Shown here in pieces: positions 17,297 through 25,014 of a stretch of DNA of 39,879 nucleotides. Origin of the DNA: an uncultured Pelagibacteraceae bacterium (lineage in GTDB: Bacteria; Pseudomonadota; Alphaproteobacteria; Pelagibacterales; Pelagibacteraceae); the NCBI GenBank assembly GCA_902629935.1, contig CACOSU010000010.1:1-39879 (forward strand), read 5' to 3'. Within the stretch, counting starts at the first letter, position 1, and each line of letters begins with the position of its first letter. Position numbers and translations under genes: made by a program. The notes under the pieces were generated by a model. The model worked only from the letters and a program-made list of their open reading frames with translations. It made no database searches and was not told the origin of the DNA.

Positions 17297-17583
17297 TAGC
17301 TATTTTTTATTTAGTTTTACAAATTTTAAAATTGTATTCTTTTATAGTAATTGCCAATGTTATTGTAAGTTGGCTAATTGCTTTTAATGTTCTTAATACT
17401 CAAAATAGATTTGTTTATGCAATTTTAGAGTTGAGCTATAAATTAACCGAACCTTTCTTGAACAAAATAAGACGTTTTTTGCCAAATTTAGGTTCACTAG
17501 ATATTTCTCCAATCATTCTTCTTTTATTGATTTGGTTTATTGAAATGTGTATGAAGCTGTACATTGCACCAATGATTTTTTAA
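17293..17583 (+). CDS. YggT family membrane protein
   Basis: A 96-aa inner-membrane protein of the YggT family. Clear markers are the N-terminal segment IVIANVIVSWLIAFNVLN, the YKLTEPFLNKIRRFLPNLGSLDISPIILLLLIWF stretch (P-x-L...R-x-x-x-P...G-x-x-D-x-S-P-I) and two membrane helices. The function is uncertain. It starts within the last codon of the MscS gene and ends 8 nt before folD. Confidence 0.93.
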   Translation: MIAIFYLVLQILKLYSFIVIANVIVSWLIAFNVLNTQNRFVYAILELSYKLTEPFLNKIRRFLPNLGSLDISPIILLLLIWFIEMCMKLYIAPMIF

Positions 17584-17591
17584 AAAAAAAT

Positions 17592-18437
17592 ATGATTTTA
17601 ATTGATGGAAAAAAAGCAGCCGCAGAATTAAGAGCAGAGTTAAAGCAAGAAGTTACAGAGTTAAAAGCGAAACATAATAAAGTACCAGGTTTAACGGTTA
17701 TACTAATTGGTGATTTAACACCTAGTCAGATTTACGTAAGAAACAAAGAGAAATCAGCAAATGAGGTAGGATTAAAATCTGAAGTTATTAAATATCCAGA
17801 CTCAGTTGAAGAAAATACTGTTCTAGAAAAAATTCAAGAACTAAACAGTGATGAAACTGTTTCGGGAATTTTAGTTCAACTTCCTTTACCAAAGCACATT
17901 GATAAACAAAAAGTTATAGAGGCAATAGCCCCTTCGAAAGATGTAGATGGATTTCATCCAATGAATGTAGGTAATCTTTCATCTGGCTATGAAAGTTCAG
18001 TACCTTGCACACCTCTTGGCTGTTATTTGCTGATAAAAAAAATTGAACCTAATTTAAGTGGTAAAAAAGCTGTGGTTGTGGGAAGATCAAATTTAAATGG
18101 TAAACCAATGACACAACTTCTTTTAAAAGAAAATTGCACCGTAACTATAACTCATTCAAAAACTAAAGATTTAAAAGCTGAATGTTTAGAAGCAGACATA
18201 ATTGTAGCAGCTGTAGGTATTCCTGAACTTGTTCAAGGAGATTGGGTTAAAAAAGATGCTATCGTCATAGATGTTGGCATAAATAAAACTGATAAAGGCA
18301 TAGTTGGCGATGTTCATTTTGATGAAGTTTCAAAAATTGCAAAAGCATTAACTCCAGTTCCTGGTGGTGTAGGCCCAATGACTATTGCGTGCTTATTAAA
18401 AAACACGATTGAATGTTTTAAAAGAGCACAAAAGTAA
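17592..18437 (+). CDS. folD: methylenetetrahydrofolate dehydrogenase / cyclohydrolase
   Basis: Bifunctional enzyme interconverting 5,10-methylene-THF, 5,10-methenyl-THF and 10-formyl-THF using NADP. From M at 17592 (MILIDGKKAAAELRAEL) it is 281 aa, the expected size; the longer open frame that starts inside yggT is rejected. Motifs are SQIYVRNKEKSANEVGL with the catalytic Lys, VSGILVQLPLPKH, PCTPLGC, VVVGRSNLNGKPM and the C-terminal TPVPGGVGPMTIACLL. It supplies 10-formyl-THF for purH and for formyltransferases. Confidence 0.97.
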   Translation: MILIDGKKAAAELRAELKQEVTELKAKHNKVPGLTVILIGDLTPSQIYVRNKEKSANEVGLKSEVIKYPDSVEENTVLEKIQELNSDETVSGILVQLPLPKHIDKQKVIEAIAPSKDVDGFHPMNVGNLSSGYESSVPCTPLGCYLLIKKIEPNLSGKKAVVVGRSNLNGKPMTQLLLKENCTVTITHSKTKDLKAECLEADIIVAAVGIPELVQGDWVKKDAIVIDVGINKTDKGIVGDVHFDEVSKIAKALTPVPGGVGPMTIACLLKNTIECFKRAQK

Positions 18438-18452
18438 TGTTTAATATTTTAA

Positions 18453-19130
18453 ATGTTAAGCAAAATTAAAAAAAAAATTCATATTATACAAAATATATAT
18501 TTTAAAAATAAATTTCTGATTAATAAAAAGTCTTATTCAATGGATGGTGAGGATTTGTTTATTACTCATTTCTTCAAAAATAAAACAAAAGGTTTTTATG
18601 TTGACGTTGGTTGTTATCATCCAATTCATAGAAACAATACATTTCTTCTACATAAAATGGGCTGGTCAGGCATAAATATTGATATTCATCAGTTTAGTAT
18701 TGACCTTTTTAATTTTATGAGACCTAAAGATTTTAATTATAACTTTGCTGTTTCAAATGAAAATAAAATTTTAGAGATGTTTTATCAGAAAAATTTAAGC
18801 CAAATAAGCACTATCGACGAGACTCAGGCAAAAAAAGTATTTCAAGGCGATATAAAGAAATTAAAAATTAATTCATTTACACTTGATTCTATTTTAGAAA
18901 AAACAAAATTAAAAAATATTAAAATAGATTTGTTGGATATTGATGTAGAGGGAACTGATTTAAAAGTTCTTCAAGGTTTTTCTATTGAAAAATACAAACC
19001 AGCACTAATTTGTGTGGAAATTCATGACAGAGAAATAAAAGAAAGTAATATATATAAATACTTATCAAATTTTCATTACGAATTAATCTGGTCAGGTGTA
19101 TTTAGTCACATCTTTAAGCCTAAAGTTTAA
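18453..19130 (+). CDS. FkbM family methyltransferase
   Basis: A 225-aa SAM-dependent methyltransferase of the FkbM type. The SAM-binding motif GFYVDVGCYHPIHRNNTFLLHKMGWSGINIDIH lies at about 47-79 and the second conserved block IDLLDIDVEGTDLKVLQGF at about 160-178. These proteins usually methylate hydroxyls of sugars or polyketides; here a surface polysaccharide is the plausible substrate. It follows folD by 15 nt on the same strand, and its link to folate metabolism is only positional. Confidence 0.9.
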   Translation: MLSKIKKKIHIIQNIYFKNKFLINKKSYSMDGEDLFITHFFKNKTKGFYVDVGCYHPIHRNNTFLLHKMGWSGINIDIHQFSIDLFNFMRPKDFNYNFAVSNENKILEMFYQKNLSQISTIDETQAKKVFQGDIKKLKINSFTLDSILEKTKLKNIKIDLLDIDVEGTDLKVLQGFSIEKYKPALICVEIHDREIKESNIYKYLSNFHYELIWSGVFSHIFKPKV

Positions 19131-19160
19131 TCTTTTAATTTTAATTGTTAAAGTCTTTCC

Positions 19161-19364
19161 ATGAAAAAACCAAGGCGACCCTATCGATTTGGCATTATTT
19201 TTTTACTTCTTACGGTACCGCCAATAGGGGCAACACAATTAGGCTGGTATTTGCATGACATGCAAACAGGATTTGACTATGGTATGATAGTAGGTACAGT
19301 TTCAGTAGTTTATGCCGCCTATTTAATGTATGAAAAAAACTGGAGAGAAGAAGATGAGGATTAA
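19161..19364 (+). CDS. small two-helix membrane protein, unknown
   Basis: A 67-aa protein with a basic N-terminus (KKPRRPYR), two hydrophobic segments (about 9-28 and 39-57) and an acidic tail (REEDED). I do not recognise a family. The charge pattern predicts both termini in the cytoplasm. It ends 3 nt before the SHOCT gene and probably shares its transcript. Confidence 0.7.
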   Translation: MKKPRRPYRFGIIFLLLTVPPIGATQLGWYLHDMQTGFDYGMIVGTVSVVYAAYLMYEKNWREEDED

Positions 19365-19367
19365 TTC

Positions 19368-19634
19368 ATGGAAAAAATAATATTTTTTGGATTAGTTATT
19401 CCCATTATGGCTTATGTTTTATATTTAGGTGGTATGGCAATTATGAATGGTTTTAAATCTAAAGAAGCAAATAGAGCTGAAAAAGAGGAAAATGAAATTA
19501 TAAATCACGAAAATAATTCAGACCAAAATATTAATTTAAGTGAAGAGTTATCAAAGTTAAATGATTTGAAGGAAAAAGGTGTAATCTCTCAAGAAGAATT
19601 TGAAAAGGCAAAAAATAAACTATTAAACAACTAA
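19368..19634 (+). CDS. SHOCT domain-containing small membrane protein
   Basis: An 88-aa protein with one N-terminal membrane helix (about 4-27) and a Glu/Asn-rich linker. Its C-terminal SHOCT motif, LSKLNDLKEKGVISQEEFEKAKNKLL (about 62-87), is the standard short C-terminal domain that mediates oligomerisation. The role is unknown. It lies between a small membrane protein and the hydrolase operon. Confidence 0.88.
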   Translation: MEKIIFFGLVIPIMAYVLYLGGMAIMNGFKSKEANRAEKEENEIINHENNSDQNINLSEELSKLNDLKEKGVISQEEFEKAKNKLLNN

Positions 19635-19644
19635 TAGTTTAATC

Positions 19645-20529
19645 ATGTTTAGTGGATTTATAAAAAAATTTGTTAAGGTTGATAAGGGAAAAATTTTTTG
19701 TAGATTTAAAGGTAATGGTCCTCCATTGTTGCTACTTCATGGATACCCACAAACACATGTAATGTGGCACAAAACTGCTCCAGAACTTAGTAAATATTTT
19801 ACAGTAATTGTTGCTGACCTTAGAGGATATGGAGACAGTTTAGTTTTACCCGGTGGTAAAAATCATAAAAATTATTCTAAAAGAGAAATGGCTAAAGATA
19901 TGGTTCAGTTAATGAGTAAATTTAATTTTAAAAAATTTTTTGTTGCAGGACATGATAGGGGTGGGAGAGTTGCACATAGAATGGCGAGAGATTTTAGAGA
20001 TAAAATTTTAGCTTTATGTGTACTTGATATATGTCCAACTTTGGATATGTATGAACAAGCAGATATGAAGTTTGCAAAAGAGTACTTCCACTGGTTTTAT
20101 TTAATTCAGTCAGCACCCTTACCTGAGAAAATGATAATGGCAGATCCTAAAAGATGGTTAAAAAGTCGTTTTAACAGATCTTCTAAAAGTACGATTGGAA
20201 GAATTGAAGATGAATATTTAAGATCATTTAAACAAAAAAAAAGAATTCATGCAACGTGTGAGGACTATAGGGCAGCAGCGACTATAGATTTGGAGCATGA
20301 TAAAAAAGATAGAAAAAAAAAATTAAATATTCCTATTCAAGTTTTATGGGGAAAAAAAGGAGTTGTTGGAAAACAATTTAACTCAATTAAAGTTTGGCAA
20401 AAATATACAAATAAAAAGGTGTATGGTGCTGAAGTTAATTCAGATCATTTTATCCCTGAGGAAAGACCAAATCAAACAATAAAACACATAAAAAATTTTT
20501 TTCTTAAACATGTTAATAATTCCAAATAA
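19645..20529 (+). CDS. alpha/beta hydrolase, fluoroacetate-dehalogenase-like
   Basis: A 294-aa alpha/beta hydrolase closely resembling haloacetate/fluoroacetate dehalogenases. The oxyanion region is LLLLHGYPQTHVMWH (28-42) and the nucleophile elbow is GHDRGGR with D104. Residues matching the characterised Burkholderia FA1 enzyme are D104 (nucleophile), R105 and R108 (carboxylate binding), D128, H149 and W150 (halide pocket), Y208 (equivalent of Y212) and H268 (equivalent of H271). These matches rest on remembered numbering of that enzyme. Hydrolytic cleavage of a short 2-haloacid is therefore plausible, though not proven. Cytoplasmic. Its 3' end overlaps the following dioxygenase gene by 20 nt, implying coupled expression. 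Confidence 0.85.
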   Translation: MFSGFIKKFVKVDKGKIFCRFKGNGPPLLLLHGYPQTHVMWHKTAPELSKYFTVIVADLRGYGDSLVLPGGKNHKNYSKREMAKDMVQLMSKFNFKKFFVAGHDRGGRVAHRMARDFRDKILALCVLDICPTLDMYEQADMKFAKEYFHWFYLIQSAPLPEKMIMADPKRWLKSRFNRSSKSTIGRIEDEYLRSFKQKKRIHATCEDYRAAATIDLEHDKKDRKKKLNIPIQVLWGKKGVVGKQFNSIKVWQKYTNKKVYGAEVNSDHFIPEERPNQTIKHIKNFFLKHVNNSK

Positions 20530-21298
20530 AAAAAATATTGGTGCAGAAATAATTGTGAATTTAAAAAATATTACAAATAAAGATATTTTTAAAATCAAAG
20601 AAGCACTTAACAAATATGGAATGCTATATTTTAAAAAACAAAAATTAACTTCTAAATCTTTTATAAAGTTTGCTAAATATTTTGGAAAATTAGCAAACTA
20701 TCCAAGACTAAAAGGCTTAAATAAAAAATTTCCTCAAATTACAGTAGTACAAAGAAAATCAACTGACAAAGGCCCAAGTTTTGGTGAACAATTTCATACA
20801 GACTCAATTTATACAAAAAAACCACCTAGATTTACTATGTTATTCTCAAAACTTGTCCCAAAAAAAGGAAAAGCTAATACAGAATTTAGTTCTCAATACC
20901 TTGCTTATGAAGATTTGCCAAATTCAATTAGAAAGAAATTTAAAACAATTAAAGGTAAATATTCCTCTGAAGGTCCAATTTCAATTACAACTAAGGAAAG
21001 AGTAAAAGAAAAAGGAAAAAATATTAAAGAACTTAAATCTTCACACAAGATAATTAAGAAAATTAGCTCAAAGTATTCGATTTACTGTAGTCCAGGACAT
21101 TTTGTTGGATTTAGCTCAAAGATTAAAAGTCAGAAAAAATTAAAAAAATTTTTATTTAATCATCAAATTAAAAAAAAATTCCAGTTCTCACTTCCTTGGG
21201 AGAAAAATCAATTGGCTATATGGGATAACAGGTCTATGCTACATCAGGCAACTCCTTTCAAAGGAAATAGAATAATGCATAGAATAACAATCAAATAA
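20510..21298 (+). CDS. TauD/TfdA family Fe(II)/2-oxoglutarate dioxygenase
   Basis: A 262-aa non-haem dioxygenase. The facial triad is visible as HTD (H96, D98) in GEQFHTDSIYTKKPPRF and the distal H245 in DNRSMLHQATPF, followed by the 2-oxoglutarate-binding Arg in NRIMHRITIK (R254/R258). The N-terminal YGMLYFKKQKLT block is typical of TauD/TfdA enzymes. The substrate is unknown; family members act on taurine, 2,4-D, carnitine precursors and other small acids. The start overlaps the hydrolase by 20 nt and an AEC transporter follows after 3 nt, so a small-acid uptake and catabolism operon is inferred. Confidence 0.88.
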   Translation: MLIIPNKKNIGAEIIVNLKNITNKDIFKIKEALNKYGMLYFKKQKLTSKSFIKFAKYFGKLANYPRLKGLNKKFPQITVVQRKSTDKGPSFGEQFHTDSIYTKKPPRFTMLFSKLVPKKGKANTEFSSQYLAYEDLPNSIRKKFKTIKGKYSSEGPISITTKERVKEKGKNIKELKSSHKIIKKISSKYSIYCSPGHFVGFSSKIKSQKKLKKFLFNHQIKKKFQFSLPWEKNQLAIWDNRSMLHQATPFKGNRIMHRITIK

Positions 21299-21301
21299 TT
21301 T

Positions 21302-22228
21302 ATGTTCACAATTTTTTTGGGACTTACTCCTTTTATATTTATTACTTTTTTAGGCTTTATGTTTGCTAAATTAAAAGTCTTAGATCTTAGTCATGCTAAA
21401 ATTTTAAATCTTTTCCTATTTTATATAGCTGTCCCAGCATTGATAATTAAGTTAATTGCACAAAATGAAATTGGACAAGTAGATTTTAAACAAATTCTCT
21501 CTTATTTAATTATGCAATCAATATGTGGAATTATCGCTTATTTAATTACTTCAAAATATTTTAAAAAATCAATCCCAGAGTCTATAATTTGGGCTTTAAC
21601 AGTTGCATTATCAAACCATGTGACTTTGCTTTTGCCAATAACAGAAATTTATTTTCAACAAAATGTTATTACACAAGTTGCAGGTATTATATTAATGGAT
21701 GGAATAATATTATTGTCCGTAATCGCTTTTTTTTTAGAATTATCAACAAAAACAAATGTAAATTTATTTATATTTATTAAAAATTTATTTTTAAATCCAT
21801 TTATTCTTTCAATAATTATTGGTTTATTATTTTTATTATTAAACTTTAATATTGATCAAACACCAATCGAGTATACATTATCTAAACTAGCAGCATGTGT
21901 TTCACCAGTTGGATTGTTTGCAATTGGTATAATTCTTTCATTTTATACAAAAAATGTAATTAATAAGTTATCTGTTTCTATATCAATTTTAAAATTAATA
22001 ATTTCCCCAATTATTTTATTATTGATTGGACTTTCGTTTTTTAATGCAGGATCACCAGTTGAAATACCAGGTGCTTTTTTTGTTAGTGTTGCACCTTGCG
22101 GTGTTACAGCTATAGTTTTATGTTCTGCATACAATGTAAGTCCTGAAAATATAATAAAAGCTATCTTTGTATCTACTATTGCATCTATAGGAACTATATT
22201 CTTTGCAATTAAGTATTTAACTTTATAA
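21302..22228 (+). CDS. AEC family transporter (auxin efflux carrier-like)
   Basis: A 308-aa membrane protein with about ten hydrophobic segments and the AEC (PF03547) pattern: FAKLKVLDLSHAKILNLFLFYIAVPALIIKLI near the N-terminus, a mid-protein hydrophilic turn, and the C-terminal half with KLAACVSPVGLFAIGIIL and FFVSVAPCGVTAIVLCSAYN. AEC members move organic acids such as malate or malonate. It follows the dioxygenase by 3 nt and overlaps the oppositely oriented metallo-hydrolase by 6 nt. Confidence 0.88.
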   Translation: MFTIFLGLTPFIFITFLGFMFAKLKVLDLSHAKILNLFLFYIAVPALIIKLIAQNEIGQVDFKQILSYLIMQSICGIIAYLITSKYFKKSIPESIIWALTVALSNHVTLLLPITEIYFQQNVITQVAGIILMDGIILLSVIAFFLELSTKTNVNLFIFIKNLFLNPFILSIIIGLLFLLLNFNIDQTPIEYTLSKLAACVSPVGLFAIGIILSFYTKNVINKLSVSISILKLIISPIILLLIGLSFFNAGSPVEIPGAFFVSVAPCGVTAIVLCSAYNVSPENIIKAIFVSTIASIGTIFFAIKYLTL

Positions 22229-23206
22229 AATTTTATTTAAAGGACTAACCTCTCCAATTTTAAAAGTAATAGCATCACTTTTTTTAAATCCGTAATTTTC
22301 TGCATTATCTTTAAATCTAATTGGAGGTTCCATAATTGGCTCAAATGATAAAACAAATGTTCCCCAATGCATTCCTAGCACTTTTTTACTTTTTAAATCT
22401 TTTGCAACATTCAAGGCTTCTTCTGGTGTGGTGTGATAGATAGTTTTATCAAACATTGGTTTAAAATTATAAGCCCCAATATTAATCATCGTGAGATCTA
22501 TTGGACCATATTTTATTCCTAACTTCTTGTAAATTCCTCCATATCCTGTATCACATGCAAATAAAATTTTCTTATTTTTATATTCTATTAAAAAGTTACC
22601 CCACAAAGTTTTATTTGTATCTGTTAAACTTCTCTTCGACCAATGAACTGCTGGAAGTAAAGAGATTTTTAAATTCTCATTTATAATTTTTTGATCATAC
22701 CAATCCATTTCGTTTACATCTGTGTATCTTTTAAAATATTTGCCAAGATTCAGTGGCGTCAATATTTTTGCATCCTTAAAAGGAAAATTTCTAATGGTTG
22801 ACATATCCTGATGATCATAATGATTGTGAGTTAGTAAAAATATATCTGTTTTAGGTATCTCATTTAATTTTATTGCAGGATTAGTAAATCTTTTTGGACC
22901 AAAAATAAGTGGTCCAGCATTTTTAGAAAATACAGGGTCAGTTATGATTGTCGTTTGTCCTATTTTTATAAGGAATGTTGCATGACCAATCCAAGCAATA
23001 TAATCATCGTCTTTATATTTTTCTAAGTTTTCAAGGACTTTTTTTTTCTCAATTACATGTTCTGTAGGATAATTTAGATCAACTTTTTTTCTTAATTTAC
23101 TAAAAGTTCTATAGGAGAATTTTGCTGACCTAGATATGATTACTGGTGATCCTTTTGGGTTTCTAAAAGTACCATCTGGTAAATGATGATAAGGTCTTTC
23201 TTTCAT
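22223..23206 (-). CDS. MBL-fold metallo-hydrolase (NAPE-PLD/UlaG-like)
   Basis: A 327-aa metallo-beta-lactamase-fold hydrolase. The metal motif THNHYDHQD is at 126-134, preceded by WIGHATFLI (72-80) and TDPVFS (89-94), a set typical of the N-acyl-phosphatidylethanolamine phospholipase D-like group in bacteria. Later metal ligands appear in PAVHWSKRS and the KVLGMHWGTF region. A phosphodiesterase on a lipid or other ester is possible, but bacterial members are largely uncharacterised. It starts 1 nt after the stop of the sugar-dehydrogenase-like gene, in a leftward operon with that gene and an SDR. Confidence 0.87.
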   Translation of the reverse strand: MKERPYHHLPDGTFRNPKGSPVIISRSAKFSYRTFSKLRKKVDLNYPTEHVIEKKKVLENLEKYKDDDYIAWIGHATFLIKIGQTTIITDPVFSKNAGPLIFGPKRFTNPAIKLNEIPKTDIFLLTHNHYDHQDMSTIRNFPFKDAKILTPLNLGKYFKRYTDVNEMDWYDQKIINENLKISLLPAVHWSKRSLTDTNKTLWGNFLIEYKNKKILFACDTGYGGIYKKLGIKYGPIDLTMINIGAYNFKPMFDKTIYHTTPEEALNVAKDLKSKKVLGMHWGTFVLSFEPIMEPPIRFKDNAENYGFKKSDAITFKIGEVSPLNKIL

Positions 23207-23207
23207 T

Positions 23208-24275
23208 CTATTTTTGTTTATCCATTAACCACAAACTATTTCCCGCAAGAAAATAAATTTTACCATTACTTGGGTGTACCTGAATATCTCTAATTCTTCC
23301 AATTTTGTCTTTAAAAATAATTATTTCCTCTACGTTTGATAAATTTTTAAAATTTAGTTTTCTTAACGATTTATCTTTTAGTGAAGTAATAAGTGCTTGC
23401 CCATTCCACTCATAAAACTCTTTTCCTTCATAAATAGTTATTGCACTTGTAGCTATAGATGGTACCCAGTACTTAATTGCCTTTGTAAATCCTGGTTTCC
23501 ATTTAGGTCCAATTTTAGATCCTGAGTAATTCGTGCCTCCCCAACCTAAAATTTTCCAACCATAATTCTCTCCTTTTTTTACTTCACCAAACCAATCACC
23601 ACCTTTTGCACCATGATTACTAATATAAATTTTTCCATCAAAAGTAGATAAAGTTAAACCTTGGGGATTACGAACCCCAATTTGGTATATTTCTGGTAAC
23701 CAACTGGATTTACCATCAAACTTTGGATTATCTTTTGGTATACTTCCATCAATATGAATTCTAATTATGCTTCCAGCATGTTTTGTAGGATCTTGAGCAA
23801 TCATTCCTTGTCCTCTTTCACCTGCAGATGCAAAAAGATAATTATCTTTAATTGCTAGCCTTGATCCAAAATGATAGCCAGATTCTATTGGTGGTTCAGC
23901 TTGAAATATATTTTTAAAATCTAATTTTTTTTTATTTAATTTAGCTTTTGCAATAGAGGTACTTGTTTTCCAATCACCTCTATTTTCAGAGTAAGAAATC
24001 CACAAGGTATCGTTTTGATAAATAATATCGAGCAACCCACCCTGGCCATGGACAAAATAATTTAAGTTATGCTCAACTTCATGAACTTGTTTAGAAATAA
24101 TATTTACTATCTTTATTTTTCCAGTTTTCTCAGTAATTATAAGCTCTTCATTGTTTATAAAAGATGATCCCCATGGATCATTTAAATCTACTAATTTTTG
24201 AAAAGTAAAATTCTCAGAATAACTTTTTGATGAAAATAAAAAAAAGAAAAATATCGATATAAAATATTTGATCAC
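23208..24275 (-). CDS. PQQ-dependent sugar dehydrogenase-like beta-propeller, secreted
   Basis: A 355-aa protein of the glucose/sorbosone (aldose sugar) dehydrogenase family, YliI/Asd-like. An N-terminal signal peptide is visible (MIKYFISIFFFFLFSSKSYS), so it is exported to the periplasm. Family blocks are HGQGGLLDI, SGYHFGSRL, RIHIDGSIPKDNP, EIYQIGVRNPQGLTLS and GENYGWKILGWGGTNYSG. Such enzymes oxidise sugars with PQQ; whether this cell makes or imports PQQ is not visible. One nt separates it from the upstream SDR gene and from the downstream metallo-hydrolase gene. Confidence 0.88.
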   Translation of the reverse strand: MIKYFISIFFFFLFSSKSYSENFTFQKLVDLNDPWGSSFINNEELIITEKTGKIKIVNIISKQVHEVEHNLNYFVHGQGGLLDIIYQNDTLWISYSENRGDWKTSTSIAKAKLNKKKLDFKNIFQAEPPIESGYHFGSRLAIKDNYLFASAGERGQGMIAQDPTKHAGSIIRIHIDGSIPKDNPKFDGKSSWLPEIYQIGVRNPQGLTLSTFDGKIYISNHGAKGGDWFGEVKKGENYGWKILGWGGTNYSGSKIGPKWKPGFTKAIKYWVPSIATSAITIYEGKEFYEWNGQALITSLKDKSLRKLNFKNLSNVEEIIIFKDKIGRIRDIQVHPSNGKIYFLAGNSLWLMDKQK

Positions 24276-24276
24276 T

Positions 24277-24987
24277 CTATGAAAGTTTAGATCTGCCGCC
24301 GTCTACAGCAATTACTTGGCCTGTTACCCAAGAACTATCTTCCGTTAGCAAGAATTTAGCAAGAGCTGCCGAATCCTTTCCTTCACCTAATCTTTTAAGG
24401 GGATGTGCTTTTGCGATCCCTTCAGCTAATGCAGCATTTTTTAACATTGGTTCTGCAATTTTAGATTTAGTCAAACTTGGAGCAACACAGTTTACTCTTA
24501 TATTTGGGGCAAATTCAGCTGCTAAAGAAACTGTTAAACCTTCTACAGCTGCTTTTGTTGAAGCTATTATTGCATGATTAGTAAATCCTCTTTGGGCAGC
24601 AACAGTAGAAAATAATACTATCGAACCTTTATTCTTTTTTAAGCTTTCTTGAAATCCTTTAATAGCCTCTACAGCAGAATAAAGATTAAGTTTCATACAT
24701 TTTTGAAAGTCTTGCTCGCTTACCATTCTTAATGGTTTTAGATCAATAGAACCTACACAATATGCTAGACCTTTAATTTCAGAAATATCTGATTTAACTT
24801 TTTCAATAAAACCTTCCTCTAAAACATCTGCAATAGTATATGAACATCCAAGTTTTTTAGATATAGGACTAAGTTCACTTTCATTTCTTGCAACTAAATG
24901 AATATCATTTCCAGAGTTTTTTAATTGTTCAGCCAAACTTGATCCAATAGAACCTGTCGCACCAAAAATTACATATTTTTCTGACAT
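24277..24987 (-). CDS. SDR family protein lacking the catalytic tyrosine
   Basis: A 236-aa classical short-chain dehydrogenase fold. The cofactor motif GATGSIG is at 9-15, the Ser in LFSTVAAQ (S127) and the Lys in HAIIASTKAAVEG (K145) are present, and the C-terminal WVTGQVIAVDGG is standard. The position of the catalytic Tyr (four residues before K145) is Ile141, so normal alcohol/ketone chemistry is doubtful. I recall SDRs near photolyase-related genes with a similar non-Tyr HASxAAAK motif, but cannot verify this here. The start codon is only 27 nt from the divergent photolyase-related gene. Confidence 0.9.
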   Translation of the reverse strand: MSEKYVIFGATGSIGSSLAEQLKNSGNDIHLVARNESELSPISKKLGCSYTIADVLEEGFIEKVKSDISEIKGLAYCVGSIDLKPLRMVSEQDFQKCMKLNLYSAVEAIKGFQESLKKNKGSIVLFSTVAAQRGFTNHAIIASTKAAVEGLTVSLAAEFAPNIRVNCVAPSLTKSKIAEPMLKNAALAEGIAKAHPLKRLGEGKDSAALAKFLLTEDSSWVTGQVIAVDGGRSKLS

Positions 24988-25014
24988 AAAAATTTTTATT
25001 AGTTATATTTAACT
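24988..25014. promoter_or_regulatory. 27-nt divergent start region, SDR and photolyase-related gene
   Basis: Only 27 bases, all but two of them A or T, separate the two ATG codons. TATATT at 25004-25009 lies 5 nt ahead of the photolyase-related ATG, so a leaderless rightward transcript is possible. The leftward promoter must overlap this stretch or lie inside the photolyase gene. The spacing forces shared or overlapping control. Confidence 0.5.

Noticed and set aside
17547..17591. Longer folD start inside the YggT gene
   Set aside because: The extra 15 residues match nothing in FolD and overlap yggT coding; the ATG at 17592 gives the usual length.
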